DNA from: Mesorhizobium sp. Root102
Lineage (GTDB): Bacteria; Pseudomonadota; Alphaproteobacteria; Rhizobiales; Rhizobiaceae
Length of the DNA: 52,992 nt
Reading direction: 5' to 3'
Assembly: GCF_001425625.1 (NCBI RefSeq)
Contig: NZ_LMCP01000024.1
Span: 1-52,992 of the forward strand
The position numbers and the translations under genes were made by a program. A model generated the notes under the pieces. It was given only the letters and a program-made list of their open reading frames with translations, did not search any database and was not told the DNA's origin. Shown here one piece after another: positions 17,172 through 25,825 of the stretch. Within the stretch, counting starts at the first letter, position 1. Each line of letters opens with the position of its first letter.

Positions 17172-18259
17172 GTGCCATTCACCTGCAGAACCTGGTCAAG
17201 AAGTTCGGTGACTTCACCGCGCTGAAGACCATGGACCTGGCAATTGCCGACGGCGAGTTCATGGCGCTGCTCGGGCCGTCTGGCTGCGGCAAGTCGACGA
17301 CGATGAACATGATCGCCGGCATGGAGGAGCCGACCAGCGGCAAGATCCTGTTTGGCGAGCGCGACATGGCCGGGGTACCGATGGGGCGGCGCGGCGTCGG
17401 CTTCGTGTTCCAGAACTACGCCATCTTCACCCATATGACGGTGCGCCAGAACCTCGCTTACGGGCCGAGGATGCGGGGTACCGCGAAAGCCGAGATCGAC
17501 CGTCGCGTCGGCGCCATCGCCGAGATGCTGCAGCTGACACCGCTGCTCGACCGCAAGGCCGACCGGCTCTCGGTCAACATCTTGCAGCGGGTAGCGATCG
17601 GCCGTTCGGCGATCATGGAGCCGGCGATCTTCCTGCTCGACGAGCCGCTCTCCAATGTCGACGCCGCCTTCCGGGCCGTCATGCGCACCGAACTGAAGCA
17701 GTTGCAGCGCCAGTTTCGCCAGACCATGGTCTATGTCACCCACGACCAGCTCGAGGCGATGACCATGGCCGACCGCATCGCGGTCATGGACCATGGCGTG
17801 CTGCAGCAGGTCGGCACGCCGCTCGAGGTCTACAACGACCCGGCCAATGTCTTCGTCGCCCGCTTCATCGGCGCGCCGGGCATGAACCTGCTCAAGGGCA
17901 GGCCGGCGGAGAGCGATCGTGGGCTCGTCGTCGATCTCGGACCATTGGGCATTACGCCGCCGCTGCCGGGCGAACTCGCGGCCGCTTTGCGTGGGGCGCG
18001 CGGGGAGGTGCTTTACGGATTTCGGCCCGAACAAGCGACGCTGGTGCAAGATGGGCAGGGCCTCGCCATGCAGGTCACCTTCGTCGAACGGATCGGCGCG
18101 CGCACCATCGTTCATCTCGGGCAGGGCGAGACTGCCGTGAAAACGGTGTTCGACAATGATGTCGGACTGGCGATCGGCGACACCGCTGTTGTTGCGCCTG
18201 CCGCGTCGTCGGTGCGTGTCTTCGACGCCGCTAGCGGCCTTGCGATGAGGGCGGGTTGA
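17168..18259 (+). CDS. ABC importer ATPase 1, with degenerate signature motif
   Basis: A 363-residue MalK/UgpC-like ATPase with a C-terminal TOBE-type regulatory region from about 240. Walker A GPSGCGKST (Lys42), the Q-loop (VFQNYA), Walker B FLLDEP with catalytic Glu159 and the switch histidine in YVTHDQ are intact. The ABC signature, normally LSGGQ, reads LSVNI at residues 134-138, so it should not support ATP hydrolysis in the site it completes on its partner. The next gene encodes a second, different ATPase; the pair probably works as a heterodimer, as with the two ATPases GlpS and GlpT of the rhizobial glycerol importer. Confidence 0.92.
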   Translation: MSAIHLQNLVKKFGDFTALKTMDLAIADGEFMALLGPSGCGKSTTMNMIAGMEEPTSGKILFGERDMAGVPMGRRGVGFVFQNYAIFTHMTVRQNLAYGPRMRGTAKAEIDRRVGAIAEMLQLTPLLDRKADRLSVNILQRVAIGRSAIMEPAIFLLDEPLSNVDAAFRAVMRTELKQLQRQFRQTMVYVTHDQLEAMTMADRIAVMDHGVLQQVGTPLEVYNDPANVFVARFIGAPGMNLLKGRPAESDRGLVVDLGPLGITPPLPGELAAALRGARGEVLYGFRPEQATLVQDGQGLAMQVTFVERIGARTIVHLGQGETAVKTVFDNDVGLAIGDTAVVAPAASSVRVFDAASGLAMRAG

Positions 18260-18260
18260 G

Positions 18261-19331
18261 ATGGCCGATATCGTCTTCCGCAATGTGACCAAGCGCTACG
18301 GCAAGACACTCGCCGTCGACGACGCCTCGTTTGCGGTCAACGACAATGAGTTCTTCTGCTTCTTCGGGCCACCACTGTCGGGCAAGTCAACGATCCTGCG
18401 CCTGGTGCTGGGGTTGGAGACACCGGATGCCGGAGAGATCCTGATCGGCGGCAGGCCGGTCAACACCATGTCGCCGGCTGAGCGCAACGTGGCGATGGTG
18501 TTCCAGAACCTGGCACTGTTTCCGCATATGAGCGCGCTCGACAATGTCCGCTTCCCCCTGGTCGAACGCCGGGTCGCCGAGGTCGAGATCAAAAGGCGGG
18601 TCGCCGACGTCGCGGCGAAGCTGCATATCGGCCACATCCTGCACAAGCCGCCGGGACAGCTTTCGGGCGGCGAGCGGCAGCGTGTGGCGATTGCGCGTGC
18701 GCTGGTGCGCGATCCCAACGCCTATCTCATGGACGATCCGATCTCGGCGCTTGACGCCAGGCTGCGCGAAGAAACGCGCGTCGAGCTGAAGCGTATCCAG
18801 CGCGAGCTCGGCAAGACGCTGATCTATGTCACGCATGATCAGGAAGAGGCGATGTCGGTAGCCGATCGCATCGCCATCCTGGAGGATGGCAGGATCAGGC
18901 AGATCGGTGCGCCGGCCGAGATTTATGACCGTCCGGCCAGCACCTATGTGGCGCGGCTGCTCGGCTCGCCGATGATGAACATCCTGAAATCGGCGCGTGG
19001 TGAGGCCGGCGTCGAAGCGGCCGATGGCACGATCCGCATTGCCGACAAGGCGGCTCCCACTGATGCCGTCGAGATCGGGCTCAGGCCGGAAGACATCAAG
19101 GTCAGACCGTGGCTCATCGAAGCGGACGGGGGCTCAGGCCGCCCGGCGCGGGTGTTCGAGGTCGAGCCGCTTGGCGGCTACACCGTGGTGACGCTCGCTG
19201 CCGGCCAGGCGCGGCTGAAGGCATTGCTGCGCGGCCAGCCCGACATCCGGCCCGACGCCATGGTGGCGATATCCTGCGAGCCGGCTCGCGTGCATTATTT
19301 CGGGCAGAGCGGGGGAGCGCTGGCACGATGA
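18261..19331 (+). CDS. ABC importer ATPase 2, with Glu-to-Asp Walker B
   Basis: A 356-residue MalK-like ATPase with TOBE-type C-terminus. Walker A is GPPLSGKST, the signature LSGGE (134-138) is canonical, the Q-loop VFQNLA and switch YVTHDQ are present. The catalytic glutamate after the Walker B aspartate is replaced: LMDDP, with Asp159 where Glu is expected. That change falls in the same composite site that uses the LSVNI signature of ATPase 1; the other site would be fully canonical. The gene follows ATPase 1 by one base (TGAGATG). Confidence 0.92.
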   Translation: MADIVFRNVTKRYGKTLAVDDASFAVNDNEFFCFFGPPLSGKSTILRLVLGLETPDAGEILIGGRPVNTMSPAERNVAMVFQNLALFPHMSALDNVRFPLVERRVAEVEIKRRVADVAAKLHIGHILHKPPGQLSGGERQRVAIARALVRDPNAYLMDDPISALDARLREETRVELKRIQRELGKTLIYVTHDQEEAMSVADRIAILEDGRIRQIGAPAEIYDRPASTYVARLLGSPMMNILKSARGEAGVEAADGTIRIADKAAPTDAVEIGLRPEDIKVRPWLIEADGGSGRPARVFEVEPLGGYTVVTLAAGQARLKALLRGQPDIRPDAMVAISCEPARVHYFGQSGGALAR

Positions 19332-19366
19332 CAGCGACCGCAAGAAAAGAGCTTCGGGAGGATCAG

Positions 19367-20464
19367 ATGGCACACAAGGGCTTCGAGCCGGACGTGAAGG
19401 TCCGCACGAAGGAACACAGGATCGGCTGCGTCGGCGCCGGCATGATCATGGCGGAGTGCCATCTCGCCGCCTACAAGGAAGCTGGCTTCCCGGTGGTGGC
19501 GATTGCTTCGCGCACGAGGGCCAGCGCCGAGAAGGTAGCGACGCGCTGGGCCATCCCGACCGTCCACGACACGCCCGAAAAGCTGATCGAGGATACGAAT
19601 GTCGAGATCATCGATCTTGCTTTCCCGCCAGACCAGCAGCCGGCGCTGATCCGCCATGCGCTGAAGCAGAAGCACATCAAGGCGATCCTGGCGCAGAAGC
19701 CATTGGCATTGTCGGTCGAGGAAGCGGTCAAGCTGCGCGACGAGGCGGCAAAAGCCGGCAAGATCCTCTCGGTCAACCAGAACATGCGCTACGACCAGTC
19801 GATGCGCGTGCTGAAGCAGATCATCGACAGCGGCGCGCTGGGCGACATCGTCTTCGCGCAGATCGACATGCACGCCATCCCACATTGGCAGAGCTTCCTT
19901 GAAGACTACGACCGGCTGACGCTCGCCAATATGAGCGTGCACCATCTCGATGTGCTGCGCTTCCTGTTCGGCGATCCCGACGAGATCACCACGCTGACGC
20001 GCAAGGATCCGCGCACGAAATTCGACCACTCGGACGGCATCACGGTGTCGACGCTGCGCTTCCCGTCCGGCGTGCTCGCCGTGTCGCTGGAGGATGTCTG
20101 GTCCGGCCCGCGCCAGGATGGCTACAAGGACGACCAGCACATCAACTGGCGCGTCGACGGCACCAAGGGTGTCGCCAAGGGCACCATCGGCTGGCCGACG
20201 GGCGCTGCCTCGACGTTGACCTACGCCTCGACCGAGACGACCGGCGGCGAGTGGGTCAGTCCAAGCTGGGACACGATGTGGTTCCCGCATGCCTTTATCG
20301 GCGTGATGGAGCAGCTCCAGCACGCGGTGAAGACCGGCACGCCGCCGGCGCTGTCGGTCGCCGACAACGTCAAGACCATGGCGCTGGTCGAGGCGGGCTA
20401 CCGCTCGATCGACGAGGGCCGCACGGTCAAGCTTTCCGAAATCTCGACAACTTCAATCAACTGA
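19367..20464 (+). CDS. Gfo/Idh/MocA-family NAD(P)-dependent oxidoreductase
   Basis: A 365-residue cytoplasmic dehydrogenase. The N-terminal Rossmann fold starts IGCVGAGMIMAECHLAAY; the usual EKP motif at the end of the nucleotide domain reads AQKPLALS, with Glu replaced by Gln but the lysine kept. The GFO_IDH_MocA C-terminal domain follows (SVHHLDVLRFLFGDP). MocA, the family's namesake, acts in rhizopine catabolism; most members oxidise a sugar or cyclitol hydroxyl. I prefer the ATG at 19367, with GGGAGG at the right distance, over the ATG at 19328 that overlaps the preceding stop. It is probably the first oxidative enzyme of this pathway. Confidence 0.9.
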   Translation: MAHKGFEPDVKVRTKEHRIGCVGAGMIMAECHLAAYKEAGFPVVAIASRTRASAEKVATRWAIPTVHDTPEKLIEDTNVEIIDLAFPPDQQPALIRHALKQKHIKAILAQKPLALSVEEAVKLRDEAAKAGKILSVNQNMRYDQSMRVLKQIIDSGALGDIVFAQIDMHAIPHWQSFLEDYDRLTLANMSVHHLDVLRFLFGDPDEITTLTRKDPRTKFDHSDGITVSTLRFPSGVLAVSLEDVWSGPRQDGYKDDQHINWRVDGTKGVAKGTIGWPTGAASTLTYASTETTGGEWVSPSWDTMWFPHAFIGVMEQLQHAVKTGTPPALSVADNVKTMALVEAGYRSIDEGRTVKLSEISTTSIN

Positions 20465-20490
20465 ATCGCTTACAGGGAGGAATTCACACC

Positions 20491-21405
20491 ATGATGCAGG
20501 CAGGTATTTTCACGGGCTATTTCCCGTACGGTCTCGAAGAGACGGCGAAGAAGATCCGCGGGCTCGGTTTCAACACGGTGCAGCTCGACCTGCATTTCAA
20601 GGATGTCGACCTGTCGGCCGGGCAGATCACCAAGGACAAGGCCAAGAAGGTGCGCGACGTCTTCCGCGACCACAATCTGCCGGTCTGCTGCGTGTCGGGC
20701 TATACCAACATCATCCATCCCGACAAGGCCGAGCGCGACAAGCGCGTCGGCTACCTCAAGGAGATCATCCGCAACGCCCGCCATTTCGGCTCACCCTACG
20801 TGATCTCGGAAACCGGCACCTACAACACCGAATCCGACTGGGTGCATCACCCCAAGAACAAGACCGAGGAAGGGTTCGAGGAATGCCGCAAGGTGATCGC
20901 CGACCTCGCCCAGACAGCCTATGACCACGGCGCGGTCTTCCTGCTCGAAACCTATGTCAACAACGTCGTCGGTTCGGTCGAGGAGACGGTGAAGATGTTC
21001 GCGCAGATCGACCATCCCGGCCTCGGCCTCTTGATGGATCCGACCAATTATTTCGAGACGCACAACATCGACAAGATGGACCAGATCCTGAATCAGGTGT
21101 TCGACACGCTGACCGACAAGATCAAGATCGCTCACGCCAAGGACGTCAAGCGTTCGGGCGGCGACAAGTCCGAGAAGCACGCCGATATTGGCGACGAGGA
21201 CGCGCTGGAGAGCCATACGTTCCGTGGCGTCGGTGAGATCGAGCTGCCGGCACCGGGCCTCGGTTCGCTGAATTACGACCTCTATCTTCAGCGGCTGGCG
21301 CAGAAGCATCCGAACATCCCGGTCATCATCGAGCATCTCTCGGAAGACGACGTGCCGCGCGCCAAGAAGTTCCTCGACGGGAAGTTCCGCGCCAACGGTC
21401 TGTGA
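20491..21405 (+). CDS. TIM-barrel sugar phosphate isomerase/epimerase family enzyme
   Basis: A 304-residue AP_endonuc_2/xylose-isomerase-like TIM barrel. The four expected metal ligands are visible: Glu153 (LLETYVN), Asp183 (LLMDPTNYF), His215 (KIAHAKD) and Glu281 (VIIEHLS). Family members include inosose dehydratase IolE, IolI, MocC of the rhizopine pathway and tagatose/erythrulose epimerases. AGGGAGG stands eleven bases before the ATG. Next to a MocA-like dehydrogenase it is expected to isomerise or dehydrate the keto product; the exact reaction is not shown by the sequence. Confidence 0.9.
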   Translation: MMQAGIFTGYFPYGLEETAKKIRGLGFNTVQLDLHFKDVDLSAGQITKDKAKKVRDVFRDHNLPVCCVSGYTNIIHPDKAERDKRVGYLKEIIRNARHFGSPYVISETGTYNTESDWVHHPKNKTEEGFEECRKVIADLAQTAYDHGAVFLLETYVNNVVGSVEETVKMFAQIDHPGLGLLMDPTNYFETHNIDKMDQILNQVFDTLTDKIKIAHAKDVKRSGGDKSEKHADIGDEDALESHTFRGVGEIELPAPGLGSLNYDLYLQRLAQKHPNIPVIIEHLSEDDVPRAKKFLDGKFRANGL

Positions 21406-21463
21406 CCGCCTCTCGCGCCGCTGGTTGAAGGGACGACAGTGCAGTGAACGAAGCGGCCGTCAC

Positions 21464-22645
21464 ATGGTAGAGCTTTACGGCAAGACGCTTTCGCGCCGGC
21501 AGGTATCGGAACGTTCAGGCATGCTGTCGCAATTCGCCGGCGTGCGGCTGATGACGCTTGGCGACGGGGTGGAACGCGGCATCCGTATGCTGGAGTTCCG
21601 TACCGGCTCGGGCCTGCGTTTCACCGCGCTGGTCGACCGGGCGCTTGATATCGCCGATTGCGACTTCAAGGGCCAGGCGATCGGCTGGCATTCGCCGAGC
21701 GGCTTTCGTCATCCCGGCCTGCACGATTATGAGGGGGAAGGCGGGCTTGCCTGGGCGCGCTCGTTTTCAGGCCTGCTTGTGACCTGCGGCCTCGACCACA
21801 TATTGGGTCGGGAAGAGGTGCCCGCCGAGAGCTACAACTATCCGGGCAGGAAGACCGTGATCCATTCGCTGCACGGCCGCGTCGGCACCATTCCGGCACG
21901 GCTGACCAGTTATGGCGAGGCCTGGGATGGCGACCGCTGCGTGCTGTGGGCCGAGGGCATCGTCCAACAATCGGCGGTGTTCGGTGAGGATCTCCATCTG
22001 GTGCGGCGCATCGAGGCCGATGTCGGTGGCAACGAGATTCGGCTGTCGGACCGCGTCGTCAATCACGGCTTCAACCGCACGCCGCATATGTATTTCTACC
22101 ACGTCAATGTCAGCCATCCCTTGCTTGACGAAGGTTCGCGCTATCTGGCGCCGATCCGCGACGTCGTCTGGGCCGGTCATGACGGCGAGCGCTATCAGGC
22201 GCAGGAGGTCGGCTACCGCACGATGCCAGCGCCGCGACTGGGTTTCAGCGAGCAGGTCTGGCAGCATGAGATGGCGGCGGACGCCAATGGCGAGGTGCCT
22301 GTGGCGGTGGTCAACGATCAACTCGGGCTTGGCTTCGAAGTGGTGACGCGCAAGGACCAGCTGCCTTGCGCCTATCAATGGCAGAATTTCCAGGCGGGGC
22401 AGTACGCGTTGGGCATCGAACCCTCGACGCACCATGTGCTCGGCAATCTCGCGGCGCGTGAACGTGGCGAGATGATATGGCTGGAGCATGGCGGCAGCCG
22501 TTCTTACGACGCGGTGTTCAGGGTGCTCGACGGCGCCGGCGCGATCGCCGCGGCTGAAGCGAGGATCGCTTCGATCGCCAGGCAACCGCAACAGGATTAT
22601 CCTGCGCCGTCGGGAAATTTTCCGAGATTGGCGGACAGGGCATGA
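21464..22645 (+). CDS. DUF4432-family protein, aldose-epimerase-like
   Basis: A 393-residue protein of the galactose mutarotase-like superfamily, DUF4432 subgroup: TLGDGVERGIRMLEFRTGSG, then the VDRALDIADC block with GWHSPSG, GLLVTCGLDHILG, SLHGRVG with a candidate catalytic histidine, and the PHMYFYHVNVSHPLLDEGS block. The family appears in catabolic operons for unusual sugars and may equilibrate anomers or epimers. The ATG at 21464 lacks a strong ribosome-binding site but begins the conserved part; 13 extra upstream residues look like noise. It lies between the isomerase and the oxygenase genes. Confidence 0.85.
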   Translation: MVELYGKTLSRRQVSERSGMLSQFAGVRLMTLGDGVERGIRMLEFRTGSGLRFTALVDRALDIADCDFKGQAIGWHSPSGFRHPGLHDYEGEGGLAWARSFSGLLVTCGLDHILGREEVPAESYNYPGRKTVIHSLHGRVGTIPARLTSYGEAWDGDRCVLWAEGIVQQSAVFGEDLHLVRRIEADVGGNEIRLSDRVVNHGFNRTPHMYFYHVNVSHPLLDEGSRYLAPIRDVVWAGHDGERYQAQEVGYRTMPAPRLGFSEQVWQHEMAADANGEVPVAVVNDQLGLGFEVVTRKDQLPCAYQWQNFQAGQYALGIEPSTHHVLGNLAARERGEMIWLEHGGSRSYDAVFRVLDGAGAIAAAEARIASIARQPQQDYPAPSGNFPRLADRA

Positions 22646-22694
22646 TGCGAAACGAATGCTCCGGCTGGCGGGCCGGATATCGGAGGTCGATGTG

Positions 22695-23774
22695 ATGGCA
22701 AAAAAGCGCGACTACAGCCTGGTCGGAGAAAGCACACGCATCGCCATCGAGACGGGACTGGCCTCGGCCGAATGGTATCACACCGACGTCGCGCGCAAGG
22801 CGATGAAGGAGCTGATGCAACGCTCCGACGGGCCGGCGATCCGCGACACGATCATCTGGATCGTTGCCATACTGGGCTCGGCCGCCGGCATCATCTGGTT
22901 CTGGGGTACGTGGTGGGTGGTGCCGTTCCTGCTTGTCTATGGCGTGCTCTACGGCTCCTCCAGCGACTCGCGCTGGCATGAATGCGGCCACGGCACCGCT
23001 TTCCGTACGCGCTGGATGAATGATGTCGTCTACCAGATCGCCAGCTTCATGCTGATGCGCAATCCGGTGACCTGGCGCTGGAGCCATGCACGCCATCACA
23101 CCGATACGATCATCGTGGGCCGTGATGCCGAGATCGCGGTGATGCGTCCGCCGGACCTGCTGCGCGCCGCACTCGCCTTCACCGGCATTCTCGATTTCCG
23201 CTATTCGCTGCCGACGCTGGTGCGCAATGCGTTCGGCGGCATCTCGCCCGACGAAAGGAGTTTCATCCCCGAGATGGAGCTGCGCAAGGTGGTCACCGCC
23301 GCGCGCTGGCATATCGCCATCTATGTCGCGGCGATGGCGCTGGCGCTGTACCTGTGGTCGTTGCTGCCGCTGGTCCTGATTGGCCTGCCGCGCCTCTATG
23401 GCAGCTGGCACATGGTACTGACCGGCCTGCTGCAGCATATCGGCCTCGCCGACAACGTCACTGACCACCGGCTGAACACGCGCACCGTATACATGAACCC
23501 GATCAGCCGCTTCATCTACTGGAACATGAACTATCATGTCGAACATCACATGTTCCCGATGGTGCCCTATCACGCGCTGCCGAGGCTGCACGAACTGATC
23601 AAGCACGATCTGCCGGAGCCGAATCCATCGATGTGGCATGCCTATCGCGAGGTCTGGCCGGTGCTGATCAAGCAGTTCCAGTACGAGGACTATTTCCTCA
23701 AGCGCGAGCTGCCGCCGACGGCGCGGCCGTACCGGGAGGAATTCCACGCGCTGGCCGTGCCGGCGGCGGAATAG
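22695..23774 (+). CDS. mocD: MocD-like membrane di-iron oxygenase (fatty-acid-desaturase superfamily)
   Basis: A 359-residue integral-membrane protein with the three histidine boxes of the di-iron desaturase/hydroxylase superfamily: HECGH (95-99), HARHH (131-135) and HVEHH (281-285), between two pairs of hydrophobic helices. In the rhizopine system of Sinorhizobium, MocD works with the ferredoxin MocE and reductase MocF and is held to demethylate 3-O-methyl-scyllo-inosamine. Here the gene lies 17 bases before a MocE-type ferredoxin gene; GGAGG precedes its ATG by eight bases. By inference it hydroxylates a methyl group, releasing formaldehyde. A MocF reductase is not in this window. Confidence 0.85.
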   Translation: MAKKRDYSLVGESTRIAIETGLASAEWYHTDVARKAMKELMQRSDGPAIRDTIIWIVAILGSAAGIIWFWGTWWVVPFLLVYGVLYGSSSDSRWHECGHGTAFRTRWMNDVVYQIASFMLMRNPVTWRWSHARHHTDTIIVGRDAEIAVMRPPDLLRAALAFTGILDFRYSLPTLVRNAFGGISPDERSFIPEMELRKVVTAARWHIAIYVAAMALALYLWSLLPLVLIGLPRLYGSWHMVLTGLLQHIGLADNVTDHRLNTRTVYMNPISRFIYWNMNYHVEHHMFPMVPYHALPRLHELIKHDLPEPNPSMWHAYREVWPVLIKQFQYEDYFLKRELPPTARPYREEFHALAVPAAE

Positions 23775-23791
23775 AGTTGCAGGAGAAACAG

Positions 23792-24106
23792 ATGGCCGAC
23801 TGGGTTGAAGCGTGTGGCGTCGATGATGTCGAGGAAGAGGATGTCATCCGCTTCGATCACGGCGGACGCACCTTCGCCATCTATCGCAGCCCGGATGACG
23901 AATATTTCGCCACCGACGGCTACTGCACGCATGAGAAGGCGCATCTGGCCGATGGGCTGGTGATGGACGACATCATCGAATGCCCCAAGCACAATGGCCG
24001 CTTCAACTATAAGACTGGTGCCGCCAAAGGTGCGCCGGTATGCGTCAATCTCGCGACCTATCCGGTGAAGGTCGAGGCCGGCAAAGTGATGGTCCAGATC
24101 GGCTGA
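23792..24106 (+). CDS. mocE: MocE-like Rieske [2Fe-2S] ferredoxin
   Basis: A 104-residue Rieske ferredoxin with the full cluster motif Cys45-x-His47 (YCTHEKAH) and Cys64-x2-His67 (ECPKHNGRF), separated by 16 residues. Its length and neighbours match MocE, the electron carrier of the rhizopine oxygenase. It should pass electrons to the adjacent MocD-like protein at the membrane. AGGAG lies eight bases upstream of the ATG. The electron donor must be a reductase encoded elsewhere. Confidence 0.9.
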   Translation: MADWVEACGVDDVEEEDVIRFDHGGRTFAIYRSPDDEYFATDGYCTHEKAHLADGLVMDDIIECPKHNGRFNYKTGAAKGAPVCVNLATYPVKVEAGKVMVQIG

Positions 24107-24140
24107 CCTGCCGCAGCATGTAACAGAGGGAACCCATTCG

Positions 24141-24941
24141 ATGAGCCGAAAAAGACCGACCGTCGCGGATTTGCGCGCCATGAAGGGCAAGCGCCAGCTG
24201 ACCATGCTGCGCGTGCTGACGATGGACGAAGCCGAGGCTGCCGAGCGGGCAGGGGTCGACATCGTCTCGGTGCCGCCCGAACTGGTGCTCAACCCTGAGT
24301 ACCGCGACGCAGCACCCAGCCTGTTCACCATGCCGGGAGACAATTTCTTCGAGATCGGCACGGCGGACGATTTCGTACGCTGGGCCTTCCGGCTCTACAA
24401 GGCCGGTGCCGACGCGGTCTATTGCAGCGCTGGCTACGCCACGATCAAGCGGATGGCGGACGATGCCATACCGGTGATTGGCCATGTCGGCCTCATTCCT
24501 TCCCGCGCGACCTGGACCGGCGGCTTCAAGGCTGTCGGCAAGACCGCCGATACCGCCATGGAGGTCTTCGCGGCGGTAAAGCAGCTGGAGGCGGCCGGCG
24601 CCATCGGCGCCGAAATCGAGGTCGTGCCGGTCGAGGTGGCCAAGGCGATCTCGGAACGGACATCGCTGATCATGCTGTCGATGGGGGCGGGCACCGGCTG
24701 CGACGCGCAGTATCTGTTCGCCGACGACATCCTCGGCCAGAACCGTGGCCACATGCCCCGCCACTCCAAGGTCTATCGCAATTTCGCCGCCGAATTTGAT
24801 CGTTTGCAGGCCGAGCGCATCGCTGCGTTCTCCGAATATGTCGCCGATGTGAACAGCGGCGCATATCCCGAGGACAAGCATGTGGTGCATATGGACCCGG
24901 CTGAGCTCAGCCTGTTCATGAAGAGGGTCGACGGGGCGTGA
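24141..24941 (+). CDS. Divergent PanB-family (ketopantoate hydroxymethyltransferase-like) protein
   Basis: A 266-residue phosphoenolpyruvate/pyruvate-superfamily TIM barrel. The second half is clearly PanB-like: PVIGHVGLIPSRATWTGGFK, AVGKTADTAME, EVVPVEVAKAI and GAGTGCDAQYLFADDILG. Residues known to bind metal and substrate in E. coli PanB are changed: the GDS motif with Asp45 reads PPE, and KxE (Lys112, Glu114) in VKxEGG reads VYCSAG (Tyr94, Ser96). It is therefore unlikely to make ketopantoate. Being placed between an oxygenase and purU, it may use methylene-tetrahydrofolate or formaldehyde with another oxo-acid. The stop overlaps the purU start. Confidence 0.85.
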   Translation: MSRKRPTVADLRAMKGKRQLTMLRVLTMDEAEAAERAGVDIVSVPPELVLNPEYRDAAPSLFTMPGDNFFEIGTADDFVRWAFRLYKAGADAVYCSAGYATIKRMADDAIPVIGHVGLIPSRATWTGGFKAVGKTADTAMEVFAAVKQLEAAGAIGAEIEVVPVEVAKAISERTSLIMLSMGAGTGCDAQYLFADDILGQNRGHMPRHSKVYRNFAAEFDRLQAERIAAFSEYVADVNSGAYPEDKHVVHMDPAELSLFMKRVDGA

Positions 24942-25816
24942 AATCTCAAGACAATGATGCGACGGGCGAGGCTCCGGTTCATATTCTTACCCTTTCCTGC
25001 GAGGACCGGCCGGGGGTCGTCGCCGCCGTCACGGCGGAGCTTGCCGCGAACGGCGCCAACATCGCCGAGAGCAGCCAGTTCTGGGACCGGCAGACCAATC
25101 GCTTTTTCATGCGGATCGCCTTCATCAGCCCGCCGGGCTCGACCAAGGAAAGTCTGGAACGGGCGCTGAAATCAAGCGTCGATCGCTTCGGCATGAAGAC
25201 CGCGCTGGTCGATCAGGGGCGCCGCCCGAAGATCATCGTCATGGTCTCCAAGTTCGACCACGCGCTTCTCCATCTGCTCTACCAGATCAGGGTCGGCTGG
25301 CTGAACGCGGAGGTTGCCGCCATCGTCTCCAATCACGAGGATGCCCGCCGCTTCGCCGAGATGGAAGGCATCCCCTACCACCATTGGCCGACCACCAGGG
25401 AAAACAAGGTCGAACAGGAACAGAGGCTGCTGGACCTGGTGCATCGGACGGGGGCGGAACTGGTCATCCTGGCGCGCTACATGCAGGTCTTTTCGAAAGG
25501 CCTGTCGGACCGGTTGTTTGGACGGGCAATCAACATCCACCATTCCTTCCTGCCGAGCTTCAAGGGCGCCAAGCCGTACCACCAGGCTTTCGACCGCGGC
25601 GTCAAGCTGATCGGCGCGACGGCGCATTACGTCACCTCCGACCTCGACGAGGGCCCGATCATCGATCAGGAGACCGAACGCGTTACTCATGCGATGAGCG
25701 CCGAGGATTTCGTCGCTGTCGGGCGCGACATCGAAAGCCGGGTGCTGGCGCGCGCCGTCAAGTTGCATCTCGAAGCCCGCGTCATGCTCAACGGCCACAA
25801 GACCGTCGTCTTCTGA
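24938..25816 (+). CDS. purU: Formyltetrahydrofolate deformylase PurU
   Basis: A 292-residue enzyme that hydrolyses 10-formyl-THF to formate and THF. An N-terminal ACT domain (ILTLSCEDRPGVVAAVTAEL) precedes the formyltransferase-type catalytic domain, with NIHHSFLPSFKGAKPY holding the Asn-His pair and TSDLDEGPIIDQ holding the catalytic Asp. The start is GTG overlapping the previous stop. In many proteobacteria purU accompanies demethylation operons such as those for sarcosine, to unload the folate pool of C1 groups. That role fits here, after a MocDE-like demethylase. Only nine bases separate it from the convergent gene that follows. Confidence 0.94.
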   Translation: MKSQDNDATGEAPVHILTLSCEDRPGVVAAVTAELAANGANIAESSQFWDRQTNRFFMRIAFISPPGSTKESLERALKSSVDRFGMKTALVDQGRRPKIIVMVSKFDHALLHLLYQIRVGWLNAEVAAIVSNHEDARRFAEMEGIPYHHWPTTRENKVEQEQRLLDLVHRTGAELVILARYMQVFSKGLSDRLFGRAINIHHSFLPSFKGAKPYHQAFDRGVKLIGATAHYVTSDLDEGPIIDQETERVTHAMSAEDFVAVGRDIESRVLARAVKLHLEARVMLNGHKTVVF

Positions 25817-25825
25817 GAAGCCGCG

